Part shown: piece after piece, positions 41,601-57,325 of the stretch | Position numbering within the stretch: the stretch's first letter is position 1 | Layout: every line of letters starts with the position of its first letter | The notes under the pieces: generated by a model | What the model saw: only the letters and a program-made list of their open reading frames with translations | The model's database searches: none | What the model was told of the DNA's origin: nothing | From: Prosapia bicincta | Taxonomy: Eukaryota > Arthropoda > Insecta > Hemiptera > Cercopidae | Assembly (NCBI GenBank): GCA_036971475.1 | Contig: JBAIZL010000001.1 | Coordinates: 94,818,483-94,882,482 of the forward strand | Direction of reading: 5' to 3' | Length of the DNA: 64,000 bases | Made by a program: the position numbers and the translations under genes

Positions 41601-44600
41601 CAATCTTTTACAATTAACAAGTTATAAATCCTTGCCCAAATGTTTCATCCCCTTTACATGCACAAAATGCTATAACAATCTATTAAAAGTAACAAATTAT
41701 AAATCCTAGCGCAAATATTTCATCCCCTTTACATGCACAAAATGCTATAACAATCTATTACAATTAACAAATTATAAATCCTTGGACAAATGTTTCATTC
41801 CCTTTACATGTACAAATTGCTATAACAATATATTAAAATTAACAAATTATAAATCCTTGCCCAAATGTTTCATTCTTTTTAAATGCAAAAATTGCTATAA
41901 CAATCTATTACAATTAACAAATTATAAATCCTTGCACAAATGTTTCATTTTCTTTACATGCACAAATTGCTATAAATATCTATTAAAATTAACAAATTAT
42001 AAATCCTTGTACAAATATTTCATTCCCTTTACATGCACAAAATGCTACAACAACCAATTAAATTTAACAAATTTAAATCTTTGCACAAATGTTTCATTCC
42101 GTTTACATGCACAAAATGCTATAACAATCTATTAAATTTAACAAATTAAAAATCTTTGCACAAATGTTTCATCCCCTTTACATGCACAAAATGCTATAGC
42201 AATCTATTAAAATTAACAAATTATAAATCCTTGCACAAATGTTTCATTCCCTTTACATGCACAAAATGCTATAACAATCTATTAAATTTAACAAATTAAA
42301 AATCTTTGCACAAATGTTTCATCCCCTTTACATGCACAAAATGCTATAGCAATCTATTAAAATTAACAAATTATAAATCCTTGCCCAAATGTTTCATTCG
42401 CTTTATATGCACAAATTGCTATAACAATCTATTAAAATTAACAAATTATAAATCCTTGTACAAATATTTCATTCCCTTTACATGCACAAAATGCTATAAC
42501 AATCAAATAAAATTAACAAATTATTAATCCTATCGCAAATATTTCATCCCCTTTACATGCACAAATTGCTATAACAATCTATTAAAATTAACAAATTATA
42601 AATCCTTGCCCAAATGTTTCATTCTCTGTATATGCACAAAATGCTATAACAATCTATTAAAATTAACAAATTATAAATCCTGGCACAAATGTTTCATCCC
42701 CTTTACATGCACAAAATGCTATAACAATCTATTAAAATTTACAAATTATAAATCCTAGCAAAAATATTTCATCCCCTTAACATGCAAAAAATTCTATAAC
42801 GATCTATTAAAATTAACAAATTATAAATCCCAGCACAAATGTTTCATCCCCTTTACATGCACAAAATGCTATAACAATATATTAAAATTATCAAATTATT
42901 AATGCTTGTACAAATGTTTCATTCCCTTTACATACACAAATTGCTATAACAATATATTAAAATTAACAAATTATAAATCCTTGCCCAAATGTTTCATTCT
43001 CTTTATATGCACAAATTGCTATAACAATCTATTACAATTAACAAATTATAAATCCTTGCACAAATGTTTCATTCCCTTTACATGCACAAATTGCTATAAC
43101 AATCTATTAAAATTAACAAATTATAAATCCTTGTACAAATATTTCATCCCCTTTACATGCACAAAACGCTATAACAATCTATTAAAATTAACAAATTATA
43201 AATCCTTGCCCAAATGTTTCATTCTTTTTAAATGCACAAATTGCTATAACAGTCTATTAAAATTAACAAATTATAAATCCCAGCTCAAATATTTCATCCC
43301 CTTTACATGCACAAAATGCTATAACAATCTATTAAAATTAACAAATTATAAATCCCAGCACAAATATTTCATTCCCTTTACATGCACAAAATGCTACAAC
43401 AACCAATTAAATTAAACAAATTTAAATCTTTGCACAAATGTTTCATTCCGTTTACATGCACAAAATGCTATAACATTCTATTAAATTTAACAAATTATAA
43501 ATCCTAGCAGAAATGTTTCATCCCCTTTACATGCACAAAATGCTATAGCAATCTATTAAAATTAACAAATTATAAATCCTTGCACAAATGTTTCATTCCC
43601 TTTACATGCACAAAATGCCATAACAATATATTAAAATTAACAAATTATAAATCCTTGTACAAATGTTTCATCCCCTTTACATGCACACAATGCTATAACA
43701 ATCTATTAAAATTAACAATTTATAAATCCTTGTACAAATATTTCATTCCCTTTACATGCACAAAATGCTACAACAACCAATTAAATTTAACAAATTTAAA
43801 TCTTTGCACAAATGTTTCATTCCCTTTACATGCACAAAATGCTATATCAATCTATTAAAATTAACAAATTATAAATCCTAGCACAAATGTTTCATCCCCT
43901 TTACATGCACAAAATGCTATAACAATCTATTAAAATTAACAAATTATAAATCCTTGTACAAATATTTCATTCCCTTTACATGCACAAATTGCTATGCCAA
44001 TCTATTACAATTATCAAATTATAAATCCTTGCCCAAATGTTTCATTCTCTTTATATGCACAAATTGCTATAACAATCTTTTAAAATTAACAATTTATAAA
44101 TCCTTGCACAAATGTTTCATTCCCTTTACATACACAAATTGCTATAACAATATATTAAAATTAACAAATTATAAATCCTTGCCCAAATGTTTCAATCTCT
44201 TTATATGCACAAATTGCTATAACAATCTATTACAATTTACAAATTATAAATCCTTGCACAAATGTTCATTCCCTTTACATGCACAAATTGCTATAACAAT
44301 CTATTAAAATTAACAAATTATAAATCCTTGTACAAATATTTCATCCCATTTACATGCACAAAACGCTATAACAATCTATTAAAATTAACAAATTATAAAT
44401 CCTTGCCCAAATGTTTCATTCTTTTTAAATGCACAAATTGCTATAACAATCTATTAAAATTAACAAATTATAAATCCCAGCTCAAATATTTCATCCCCTT
44501 TACATGCACAAAATGCTATAACAATCTATTAAAATTAACAAATTATAAATCCCAGCACAAATATTTCATTCCCTTTACATGCACAAAATGCTACAACAAA

Positions 44601-44890
44601 CAATTAAATTTAACAAATTTAAATCTTTGCACAAATGTTTCATTCCGTTTACAAGTACAAAATGCTATAACAATCTATTAAATTTAACAAATTATAAATC
44701 CCACCACAAATGTTTCATCCCCTTTACATGCACAAAATTCTATAACAATCTATTAAAATTAACAAATTATAAATCCTTGTACAAATATTTCATTCCCTTT
44801 ACATGCACAAAATGCTACAACAACCAATTAAATTTAACAAATTTAAATCGTTACACAAATATTTCATTCCCTTTACATGCACAAAATTCT
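38640..44890 (+). repeat. Domain C: mosaic of short duplicated blocks
   Basis: Several local duplications with unrelated offsets overlap here: 38,645-39,045 with 41,641-42,041 (2,996 bp); 39,080-39,605 with 42,375-42,900 (3,295 bp); 40,985-41,285 with 43,607-43,907 (2,622 bp); 42,915-43,460 with 44,113-44,657 (about 1,197 bp); and 41,100-41,560 with 45,667-46,127 (4,567 bp). Markers include TAGCGCAAATA, CTATCGCAAATA, CTATAGCAATC, CACAAAACGC, and the pair CTACAACAACCAATT plus ACAAATTTAAATC (a 1-bp-short monomer at about 40,650, 41,174, 42,070, 43,418, 43,794, 44,618 and 44,841). No gene or unique sequence is present. Confidence 0.8.
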
Positions 44891-47800
44891 ATAACGATCT
44901 ATTAAAATTAACAAATTATACATCCGTGTACAAATATTTCATACCCTTTACATGCACAAAATGCTATAACAATCTATTAAAATTAACAAATTATAAATCC
45001 TTGCCCAAATGTTTCATTCTTTTTAAATGCACAAATTGCTATAACAATCTATTAAAATTCACAAATTATAAATCCTTGCACTAATGTTTCATTCCCTTTC
45101 ATGCACAAAATTCTATAACAATCTTTTAAATTTAACAAATTAGAAATCCTAGCACAAATGTTTCATCCCCTTTATATGCACAAAATGCTATAACAATCTA
45201 TTAAAATTAACAAATTATAAATCCTTGCACAAATGTTTCATTCCCTTTACATGCACAAATTGATATAGCAATCTATTAAAATTAACAAATTATAAATCTT
45301 TGCACAAATGTTTCATTCCGTTTACATGCACAAAATGCTACAACAATCAATTAAATTTAACAAATTATAAATCTTTGCACAAATGTTTCATTCCGTTTAC
45401 ATGCACAAAATGCTATAACAATCTATTAAATTTAACAAATTAAAAATCCTTGCACAAATGTTTCATCCCCTTTACATGCACAAAATGCTATAGCAATCTA
45501 TTAAAATTAACAAATTATAAATCCTTGCACAAATGTTTCATTCCCTTTACATGCACAAAATGCTATAACAATATATTAAAATTATCAAATTATAAATCCC
45601 ACCACAAATGTTTCATCCCTTTTACATGCACAAAATGCTATAACAATCTATTCAAATTAACTAATTATAAATCCTTGTACAAATATTTCATTCCCTTTAC
45701 ATGCACAAAATGCTACAACAACCAATAAAATTTAACAAAATTAAATCGTTGCACAAATGTTTCATTCCCTTTACATGCAGAAAATGCTATATCAATCTAT
45801 TAAAATTAACAAATTATAAATCCTAGCACAAATGTTTCATCCCCTTTACATGCACAAAATGCTATAATAATCTATTAAATTTAACAAATTATAAATCCTT
45901 GCACAAATGTTTTATTCCATTTACTTGCACAAATTGCTATAACAATCAATTGAAATTAACAAATTATAAATCCTTGTACAAATATTTCATTCCCTTTACA
46001 TGCACAAAAAGCTATAACAATCTATTAAAATTAACAAATTATAAATCCTTGTACAAATATTTCATTCCCTTTACATGCACAAATTGCTATGACAATCTAT
46101 AAAAATTAACAAATTATAAATCCTTGCCCAAATGTTTCATTCACTTTATATGCACAAATTGCTATAACAATCTTTTAAAATTAACAATTTATAAATCCTT
46201 GCACAAATGATTCATTCTCTTTACATACACAAATTGCTATAACAATATATTAAAATTAACAAATTATAAATCCTTGCCCAAATGTTTCATTCTCTTTATA
46301 TGCACAAATTGCTATAACAATCTATTACAATTAACAAATTATAAATCCTTGCACAAATGTTTCATTCCCTTTACATGCACAAATTGCTATAACAATCTAT
46401 TAGAGTTAACAAATTATAAATCCTTGCCCAAATGTTTCATTCTCTTTATATGCACAAATTGCTATAACAATCTATTAAAATTAACAATTTATAAATCCTT
46501 GCACAAATGTTTCATTCCCTTTACATGCACAAAATGTTACAACAATCAATTAAATTTAACAAATTATAAATCTTAGCACAAATGTTTCATTCCGTTTACA
46601 TGCACAAAATGCTATGACAATCTATTAAATTTAACAAATTATAAATCCTTGCACAAATGTTTCATTCCCTTTACATGCACAAATTGATATAGTAATCTAT
46701 TAAAATTAACAATTTATAAATCCTTGCACAAATGTTTCATTCCCTTTACATGCACAAAATGCTACAACAATCAATTAAATTTAACAAATTATAAATATTT
46801 GCACAAATGTTTCATTCCGCTAACATGCACAAAATTCTATAACAATCTATTACAAATAACAAATTATAAATCCTTGCACAATTGTTTTATTCCATTTACA
46901 TGCACAAATTGTTATAACAATTAATTAAAATTAACAAATTATAAATCCTTGTACAAATATTTCATTCCATTTACATGCACAAAATGCTATAAATATCTAT
47001 TAAAATTAACAAATTATAAATCCTTGTACAAATATTTCATTCCCTTTACATGCACAAATTGCTATAACAATCAATTAAATTTACCAAATTATAAATCTTT
47101 GCACAAATGATTCATTTCGTTTACATGCACAAAATGCTATAACAATCTATTAAATTTAACAAATTATAAATCTTTGCACAAATGTTTCATTCCCTTTACA
47201 TGCACAAATTGCTATATCAATATATTACAATTAACAAATTATAAATCCTTGTACAAATATTTCATTCCCTTTACATGCACAAAATTCTATAACAATCTAT
47301 TAAAATTAACAAATTATAAATCCTTGCACAAATGTTTCATTCCCTTTACAAGCACAAAATTCTATAACAATCTTTTAAATTTACCAAATTAATAATCCTT
47401 GCACAAATGTTTCTTTCCCTTTACATACACAAAATGCTATAACAATCTATTAAAATTAACAAATATAAAACATAGCGCAAATATTTCATCCCCTTTACAT
47501 TCACAAAATGCTATAACAATCTATTAAAATTAATAAATGATAAATCTCATCACAAATATTTCATCCCCTTTAACTGCACAAAATGCTATAACAATCTATT
47601 AAAATTATCAAATTATACATCCGTGTACAAATATTTCATACCCTTTACATGCACAAAATGCTATAACAATCTATTAAAATTAACAAATTATAAATCCTTG
47701 CCCAAATGTTTCATTCTTTTTAAATGCACAAATTGCTATAACAATCTATTAAAATTCACAAATTATAAATCCTTGCACTAATGTTTCATTCCCTTTCATG

Positions 47801-50800
47801 CACAAAATTCTATAACAATCTTTTAAATTTAACAAATTAGAAATCCTAGCACAAATGTTTCATCCCCTTTATATGCACAAAATGCTATAACAATCTATTA
47901 AAATTAACAAATTATAAATCCTTGCACAAATATTTCATTCCCTTTACATGCACAAATTGCTATAACAATCAATTAAATTTACCAAATTATAAATCTTTGC
48001 ACAAATGTTTCATTCCGTTTACATGCACAAAATGCTATAACAATCTATTAAATTTAACAAATTATAAATCCTTGCACAAATGTTTCATTCCCTTTACATG
48101 CACAAATTGCTATAACAATCTATTACAATTAACAAATTATAAATCCTTGCACAAATGTTTCATCCCTTTCACATGCACAAAATGCTATAACAATCTAATA
48201 AAAATAACAAATTATGATTCCTTGCCCAAATGTTTCATTCTTTTTAAATGCACAAATTGCTATAACAATCTATTAAAATTAACAAATTATAAATCCTTGC
48301 ACAAATGTTTCATTCCCTTTACATGCAACAAATTCTATAACATTATTTTAAATTTAACAAATTATAAATCCTTGCACAAATGTTTCATTCCCTTTACATG
48401 CACAAAATGCTATAATAATCTATTAAAATTAGCAAATTATAAATCCTTGTACAAATATTGCATTATCTTTACATGCACAAAATGCTATAACAATCTAATA
48501 AAATTAACAAATTATAAATCCTAGCACAAATGTTTCATTCCCTTTACATGCACAAAATTCTATAACAATCTTTTAAATTTAACAATTTATAAATTCTACC
48601 ACAAATGTTTCATCCCCTTTACATGCACAAAAAGCTAACACAATCTATTAAAATTAACAAATTATAAATCCTTGTACAAATGTGTCATCCCCTTTACACG
48701 CATAAAATGCTATAACAATCTATTAAAATTAGCAAATTATAAATCCTGGCACAAATGTTTCATCCCCTTTACATGCAAAAATGCGATAACAATCTATTAA
48801 AATTAACAAATTATAAATCCTAGCACAAATGTTTCATTCCGTTTACATGTACAAAATGCTATAACAATCTATTAAATTTAACAAATTATAAATCCTTGCA
48901 CAAATGTTTCATTCCCTTTACATGCACAAATTGCTATAACAATCTATTACAATTAACAAATTATAAATCCTTGCACAATTGTTTCATCCCTTTCACATGC
49001 ACAAAATGCTATAACAATCTAATAAAAATAACAAATTATGAATCCTTGCCCAAATGTTTCATTCTTTTTAAATGCACAAATTGCTATAACAATCTATTAC
49101 AATTAACAAATTATAAATCCTTGCACAAATGTTTCATTCCCTTTACATGCAACAAATTCTATAACATTATTTTAAATTTAACAAATTATAAATCCTTGCA
49201 CAAATGTTTCATTCCCTTTACATGCACAAAATTCTATGACAATCTTTTAAATTTAACAATTTATAAATTTTTGCACAAATGTTTCATTCCGTTTACATGC
49301 ACAAAATGCTAAAACAATCTATTAAATTTAACAAATTATAAATCCTTGCACAAATGTTTCATTCCTTTTACATGCACAAATTGCTATAACAATCTATTAA
49401 ATCAACAATTTATAAATCCTTGCACAAATGTTTCATTCCCTTTACATGCACAAAATGCTACAACAATCAATTAAATTTAACAAATTATAAATCTTTGCAC
49501 AAATGTTTCATTCCGTTTACATGCACAAAATGCTATGACAATCTATTAAATTTAACAAATTATAAATCCTTGCACAAATGTTTCATTCCCTTTACATGCA
49601 CAAATTGATATAGCAATCTATTAAAATTAACAATTTATAAATCCTTGCACAAATGTTTCATTCCCTTTACATGCACAAAATGCTACAACAATCAATTAAA
49701 TTTAACAAATTATAAATCTTTGCACTAATGTTTCATTCCCTTTACATGCACAAAATGCTACAACAATCAATTAAATTTAACAAATTATAAATCTTTGCAC
49801 AAATGTTTCATTCCGCTAACTCGCACAAAATTCTATAACAATCTATTACAATTAACAAATTATAAATCCTTGCACAATCGTTTTATTCCATTTACATGCA
49901 CAAATTGCTATAACAATTAATTAAAATTAACAAATTATAAATCCTTGTACAAATATTTCATTCCCTTTACATGCACAAAATGCTATAACAATCTATTAAA
50001 ATTAATACATTATAAATCCTTGTACAAATATTTCATTCCCTTTACATGCACAAATTGCTATAACAATCAATTAAATTTACCAAATTATAAATCTTTGCAC
50101 AAATGCTTCATTCCGTTTACATGCACAAAATTCTATAACAATCTATTAAATTTAACAAATTTTAAATCTTTGCACAAATGTTTCATTCCCTTTACATGCA
50201 CAAATTGCTATATCAATATATTACAATTAACAAATTATAAATCCTTGTACAAATATTTCATTCCCTTTACATGCACAAAATTCTATAACAATCTATTAAA
50301 ATTAACAAATTAATAATCCATGCACAAATGTTTCATTCCCTTTACATACAGAAAATGCTATAACAATCTATTAAAATTAGCAAATTTTAAATTCTTGTAC
50401 AAATATTTCATTACCTTTACATGCACAAAATGCTATAACAATATATTAAAATTAACAAATTATAAATCCTTGCACAAATGTTTCATCCCCTTTACATGCA
50501 CGAAATGCTATAACAATCTATTAAAATTAACAAATTATAAATCCTGGCACAAATGTTTCGTCCCCTTTATATGCAAAAATGCGATAACAATCTATTAAAA
50601 TTAACAAATTATAAATCCTAGCACAAATGTTTCATCCCCTTTACATGCACAAAATGCTATAACAATCTATTAAAATTAACAAATTATAAATCCTTGTACA
50701 AATATTTCATACCCTTTACATGCACAAAATGCTATAACAATCTATTAAAATTAACAAATTATAAATCCTTGCCCAAATGTTTCATTCTTTTTAAATGCAC

Positions 50801-53800
50801 AAATTGCTATAACAATCTATTAAAATTCACAAATTATAAATCCTTGCACTAATGTTTCATTCCCTTTCATGCACAAAATTCTATAACAATCTTTTAAATT
50901 TAACAAATTAGAAATCGTAGCACAAATGTTTCATCCCCTTTATATGCACAAAATGCTATAACAATCTATTAAAATTAACAAATTATAAATCCTTGCACAA
51001 ATGTTTCATTCCCTTTACATACACAAATTTGCTATAACAATTAACTAAAATTAACAAATTATAAATCCTTGTACAAATATTTCATTCCCTTTACATGCAC
51101 AAATTGCTATAACAATCAATTAAATTTACCAAATTATAAATCTTTGCACAAATGTTTCATTCCGTTTACATGCACAAAATGCTATACCAATCTATTACAA
51201 TTAACAAATTATAAATCCTTGCACAAATGTTTCATCCCCTCACATGCACAAAATGCTATAACAATCTAATAAAAATAACAAATTATGAATCCTTGCCCAA
51301 ATGTTTCATTCTTTTTAAATGCACAAATTGCTATAACAATCTATTAAAATTAACAAATTATAAATCCTTGCACAAATGTTTCATTCCCTTTACATGCAAC
51401 AAATTCTATAACAATATTTTAAATTTAACAAATTATAAATCCTTGCACAAATGTTTCATTCCCTTTACATGCACAAAATGCTATAATAATCTATTAAAAT
51501 TAGCAAATTATAAATCCTTGTACAAATATTGCATTATCTTTACATGCACAAAATGCTATAACAATCTAATAAAATTGACAAATTATAAATCCTAGCACAA
51601 ATGTTTCATTCCCTTTACATTCACAAAGTTCTATAACAATCTTTTAAATTTAACAATTTATAAATTCTACCACAAATGTTTCATCCCATTTACATGCACA
51701 AAATGCTATAACAGTCTATTAAAATTAACAAATTATAAATCCTTGTACAAATATTTCATTCCCTTTACATGCACAAATTGCTATAACAATCAATTAAATT
51801 TAACATATTATAAATCTTTGCACAAATGTTTCATTCCGTTTACATGCACAAAATGCTAAAACAATCTATTAAATTTAACAAATTATAAATCCTTGCACAA
51901 ATGTTCCATTCCTTTTACATGCACAAATTGCTATAACAATCTATTACAATTAACAAATTATAAATCCTTGTACAAATATTTCATTCCCTTTACATGCACA
52001 AAATGCTATAACAATATATTAAAATTAACAAATTATAAATCTTTGCACAAATGTTTCATTCCCTTTACATGCACAAAATGCTATAACAATCTATTAAAAT
52101 TAACAAATTATAAATCCTGGCACAAATGTTTCATCCCCTTTACATGCACAATATGCTATAACATACTATTAAAATTAACAAATTATAAATCCTTGCACTA
52201 ATGTTTCATTCCCTTTACATGCACAAAATTCAATAACAATCTTTTAAATTTAACAAATTATAAATCCTAGCACAAATGTTTCATCCCCTTTACATGCACA
52301 AAATGCTATAACAATCTATTAAATTTAACAAATTATAAACCCTAGCACAAATGTTTCATCCCGTTTACATGCAAAAAATGCTATAACAATCTATTAAAAT
52401 TAACAAACTATAAATCCTTGTGCAAATGTTTCATCCCCTTTACATGCATAAAGTGCTATAACAATCTATTAAAATTAACAAATTATAAATCCTAGCACAA
52501 ATGTTTCATTCCGTTTACATGCACAAAATGCTAAAACAATCTATTAAATTTAACACAATATAAATCCTTGCACAAATGTTTCATTCCTTTTACATGCACA
52601 AATTGCTATAACAATCTATTAACATTAACAATATATAAATCCTTGCACAAATGTTTCATTCCCTTTACATGCACAAAATGCTACAACAATCAATTAAATT
52701 GAACAAATTATAAATCTTTGCACAAATGTTTCATTCCGTTTACATGCACAAAATGCTATGACAATATATTAAAATTAGCAAATTATAAATTCTTGTACAA
52801 ATATTTCATTCCCTTTACATGCACGAAATGCTATAACAATATATTAAAATTAACAAATTATAAATCCTTGCACAAATGTTTCATCCCCTTTACATGCACA
52901 AAATGCTATAACAATCTATTAAAATTAACAAATTATAAATCCTGGCACAAATGTTTCATCCCCTTTACATGCACAAAATGCTATAACAATCTATTAAAAT
53001 TAACAAATTATAAATCCTTGTACAAATATTTCATACCCTTTACATGCACAAAATGCTATAACAATCTATTAAAATTAACAAATTATAAATCCTTGCCCAA
53101 ATGTTTCATTCTTTTTAAATGCTCAAATTGCTATAACAATCTATTAATATTCACAAATTATAAATCCTTGCACTAATGTTTCATTCCCTTTCATGCACAA
53201 AATTCTATAACAATCTTTTAAATTTAACAAATTAGAAATCCTAGCACAAATGTTTCATCCCCTTTATATGCACAAAATGCTATAACAATCTATTAAAATT
53301 AACTAATTATAAATCCTTGCACAAATGTTTCATTCCCTTTACATACACAAATTGCTATAACAATCGATTAAATTTACCAAATTATAAAACTTTTTACAAA
53401 TGTTTCATTCCGTTTACATGCACAAAATGCTATAACAATCTATTAAATTTAACAAATTATAAATCCTTGCGCAAATGTTTCATTCCCTTTACATGCACAA
53501 ATTGCTATAACAATCTCTTACAATTAACAAATTATAAATCCTTGCACAAATGTTTCATCCCCTTCACATGCACAAAATGCTATAACAATCTAATAAAAAT
53601 AACAAATTATGAATCCTTGCTCAAATGTTTCATTCTTTTTAAATGCACAAATTGCTATAACAATCTATTAAAATTAACAAATTATAAATCCTTGCACAAA
53701 TGTTTCATTCCCTTTACATGCACAAAATGCAATAATAATCTACTAAAATTAGCAAATTATAAATCCTTGTACAAATATTGCATTATCTTTACATGCACAA

Positions 53801-56800
53801 AATGCTATAACAATCTAATAAAATTAACAAAATATAAATCCTAGCACAAATGTTTCATTCCCTTTACATGCACAAAATTCTATAACAATCTATTAATATT
53901 AACAAATTATAAATCCTTGTACAAATATTTCATTCCCTTTACATGCACAAATTGCTATAACAATCAAATAAATTTAACAAATTATAAATCTTTGCACAAA
54001 TGTTTCATTCCGTTTACATGCACAAATTGCTATAACAATCAAATAAATTTAACAAATTATAAATCTTTGCACAAATGTTTCATTCCGTTTACATGCACAA
54101 AATGCTAAAACAATCTATTAAATTTAACAAATTATAAATTCTTGCACAAATGTTTCATTCCTTTTACATGCACAAATTGCTATAACAATCTATTACAATT
54201 AACAAATTATAAATCCTTGTACAAATGTTTCATTCCCTTTACATGCACAAAATGCTATAACAATCTAATAAAATTAACAAATTATAAATCCTGGCACAAA
54301 TTTTTCATCCCCTTTACATGCACAAAATGCTATAACAATCTATTAAAATTAACAAATTATAAATCCCAGCACAAATGTTTCATCCCCATTAACATGCACA
54401 AAATGCTATAACAATCTATTAAAATTAAAAAATTGTAAATACTTGCACAGATGTTTCATTCCCTTTACATGCACAAAATTCTATATCAATCTTTTAAATT
54501 TAACAAATTGTAAATTCTAGCACAAATGTTTCATCCCCTTTACATGCACAAAAAGCTAACACAATCTATTAAAATTAACAAATAATAAATCCTTGTACAA
54601 ATGTTTCATCCCCTTTACATGCATAAAGTGCTATAACAATCTATTAAAATTAACAAATTATAAATCCCAGCACAAATGTTTCATTCCGTTTACATGCACA
54701 AAATGCTAAAACAATCTATTAAATTTAACAAATTATAAATCCTTGCACAAATGTTTCATTCCCTTTACATGCACAAAATGCTACAACAATCAATTAAATT
54801 TAACAAATTTTAAATCTTTGGACAAATGTTTCACTCCGTTTACATGCACAAAATGCTATGACAATCTATTAAATTTAACAAATTTTAAATCCTTGCACAA
54901 ATGTTTCATTCCCTTTACATGCACAAATTGATATAGCAATCTATTAAAATTAACAAATTATAAATCTTTGCACAAATGTTTCATTCCGTTTACATGCACA
55001 AAATGCTACAACAATCAATTAAATTTAACAAATTATAAATCTTTGCACAAATGTTTCATTCCGCTAACATGCACAAAATTCTATAACAATCTATTACAAT
55101 TAGCAAATTATAAATCCTTGCACAATTGTTTTATTCCATTTACATGCACAAATTGCTATAACAATTAATTAAAATTAACTAATTATGAATCCTTGTACAA
55201 ATATTTCATTCCCTTTACATGCACAAAATGCTATAACAATCTATTAAAATTAACAAATTATAAATCCTTGTACAAATATTTCATTCCCTTTACATGCACA
55301 AATTGCTATAACAATCAATTAAATTTTCCAAATTATAAATCTTTGCACAAATGTTTCATTCCGTTTACATGCACAAAATGCTATAACAATCTATTAAATT
55401 TAACAAATTATAAATCTTTGCACAAATGTTTCATTCCCTTTTAATGCACAAATTGCTATATCAATATATTACTATTAACAAATTATAAATCCTTGTACAA
55501 ATATTTCATTCCCTTTACATGCACAAAATTCTATAACAATCTATTAAAATTAGCAAATTATAAATCCTGGCACAAATGTTTCATCCCCTTTACATGCAAA
55601 AATGCGATAACAATCTATTAAAATTAACAAATTATAAATCCTAGCACAAGTGTTTCATCCCCTTTACATGCACAAAATGCTATAACAATCTATTAAAATT
55701 AACAAATTATAAATCTCAGCACAAATGTTTCATCCCCTTTAACTGCACAAAATGCTATAACAATCTATTAAAATTAATAAAATTATAAATCCTAGCCCAA
55801 ATGTTTCATTCTTTTTAAATGCACAAATTGCTATAACAATCTATTAAAATTCACAAATTATAAATCCTTGCACTAATGTTTCATTCCCTTTCATGCACAA
55901 AATTCTATAACAATCTCTTAAATTTAACAAATTAGAAATCCAACACAAATGTTTCATCCCCTTTATATGTACAAAATGCTATAACAATCTATTAAAATTA
56001 GCAAATTATAAATCCTTGCACAAATGTTTCATTCCCTTTACATACACAAATTGCTATAACAATTAACTAAAATTAACAAATTATAAATCCTTGTACAATT
56101 ATTTCATTCCCTTTACATGCACAAATTGCTACAACAATCAATTAAATTTACCAAATTATAAATCTTTGCACAAATGTTTCATTCCGTTTACATGCACAAA
56201 ATGCTATAACAATCTATTAAATTTAACAAATTATAAATCCTTGCACAAATGTTTCATTCCCTTTACATGCACAAATTGCTATAACAATCTATTACAATTA
56301 ACAAATTATAAATCCTTGCACAAATGTTTCATCCCCTTCACATGCACAAAATGCTATAACAATGTATTAAAATTAACAAATTATAAATCTTTGCACAAAT
56401 GTTTCATTCCCTTTACATGCACAAAATGCTATAACAATCTATTAAAGTTAACAAATTATAAATCCTGGCACAAATGTTTCATCCCCATTAACATGCACAA
56501 AATGCTATAACAATCTATTAAAATTAACAAATTGTAAATACTTGCACAAATGTTTCATTCCCTTTACATGCACAAAATTCTATAACAATCTTTTAAATTT
56601 AACAAATTATAAATTCTAGCACAAATGTTTCATCCCCTTTACATGCACAAAAAGCTAACACAATCTATTAAAATTAACAAATTATAAATCCTTGTACAAA
56701 TGTGTCATCCCCTTTACACGCATAAAGTGCTATAACGATCTATTAAAATTAACAAATTATAAATCCTAGCACAAATGTTTCATCCCCTTTACATGCACAA

Positions 56801-57100
56801 AATGCTATAACAATCTATTAAAATTAACAAATTATAAATCCTTGTACAAATATTTCATTCCCTTTACATGCATAAAATGCTATAACAATCTATTAAAATT
56901 AACAAATTATAAATACTTGCCCAAATGTTTCATTCTTTTTAAATGCACTAATTGCTATAACAATCTATTAAAATAACAAATTATAAATCTTTTTCACAAA
57001 TGTTTCATTCCCTTTACATGCACAAAATTCTATAACAATGTTTTAAATTACAAATTATAAATTCTATCACAAATGTTTCATCACCTTTACATACACAAAA
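44890..57100 (+). repeat. Domain D: HOR family with ACTAATG and TTCCGTTTAC markers
   Basis: Frequent markers are TTCCGTTTAC with GCTACAACAATCAATT, AATTGATATAGCAATC, GCTATATCAATATATTAC, ACATGCAACAAATTC, AATCTAATAAAAATAAC before TTATGAATCC, and CATGCAAAAATGCGATAAC (a 1-bp-short monomer near 48,771, 50,571 and 55,593). A four-monomer block recurs five times at 2.3-3.1 kb intervals. Within each interval the order of the other markers is only partly kept, so HOR structure is present but decayed. Two 76-bp monomers with CCCCATTAACATGC occur near 54,388 and 56,486. The left edge overlaps domain C types. Confidence 0.78.
45079..45230 (+). repeat. Tagged block of domain D, first of five copies
   Basis: A GCACTAATG monomer, which is 1 bp short because it reads CCCTTTCATGC, is followed by TTAGAAATCCTAGCAC and TTTATATGCAC. 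The CACTAATG tag starts at 45,079, 47,776, 50,847, 53,171 and 55,871, with spacings of 2,697, 3,071, 2,324 and 2,700 bp. In the first four copies the block is preceded by a TTTCATACCC monomer and a GCCC monomer ending in AAATTCAC or AATATTCAC. The fifth has lost or replaced the TTTCATACCC monomer and reads CCAACACAAATG after the tag. Confidence 0.9.
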
Positions 57101-57325
57101 TGCTATAACAATCTATTAAAATTAACAAATTAGAAATCGTGGCCCAAATGTATCATTCTTTTTAAATGCAGAAATTGCTATAACAATATAATAATATTAA
57201 CAAATTAGAAATCGTGGCCCAAATGTTTCATTCTTTTTTAATGCAGAAATTGCTATAACAATCTATTAAAATAACAAATTATAAATCCTTGTACAAATAT
57301 ATCATTCCCTTTACATGCACAAAAT

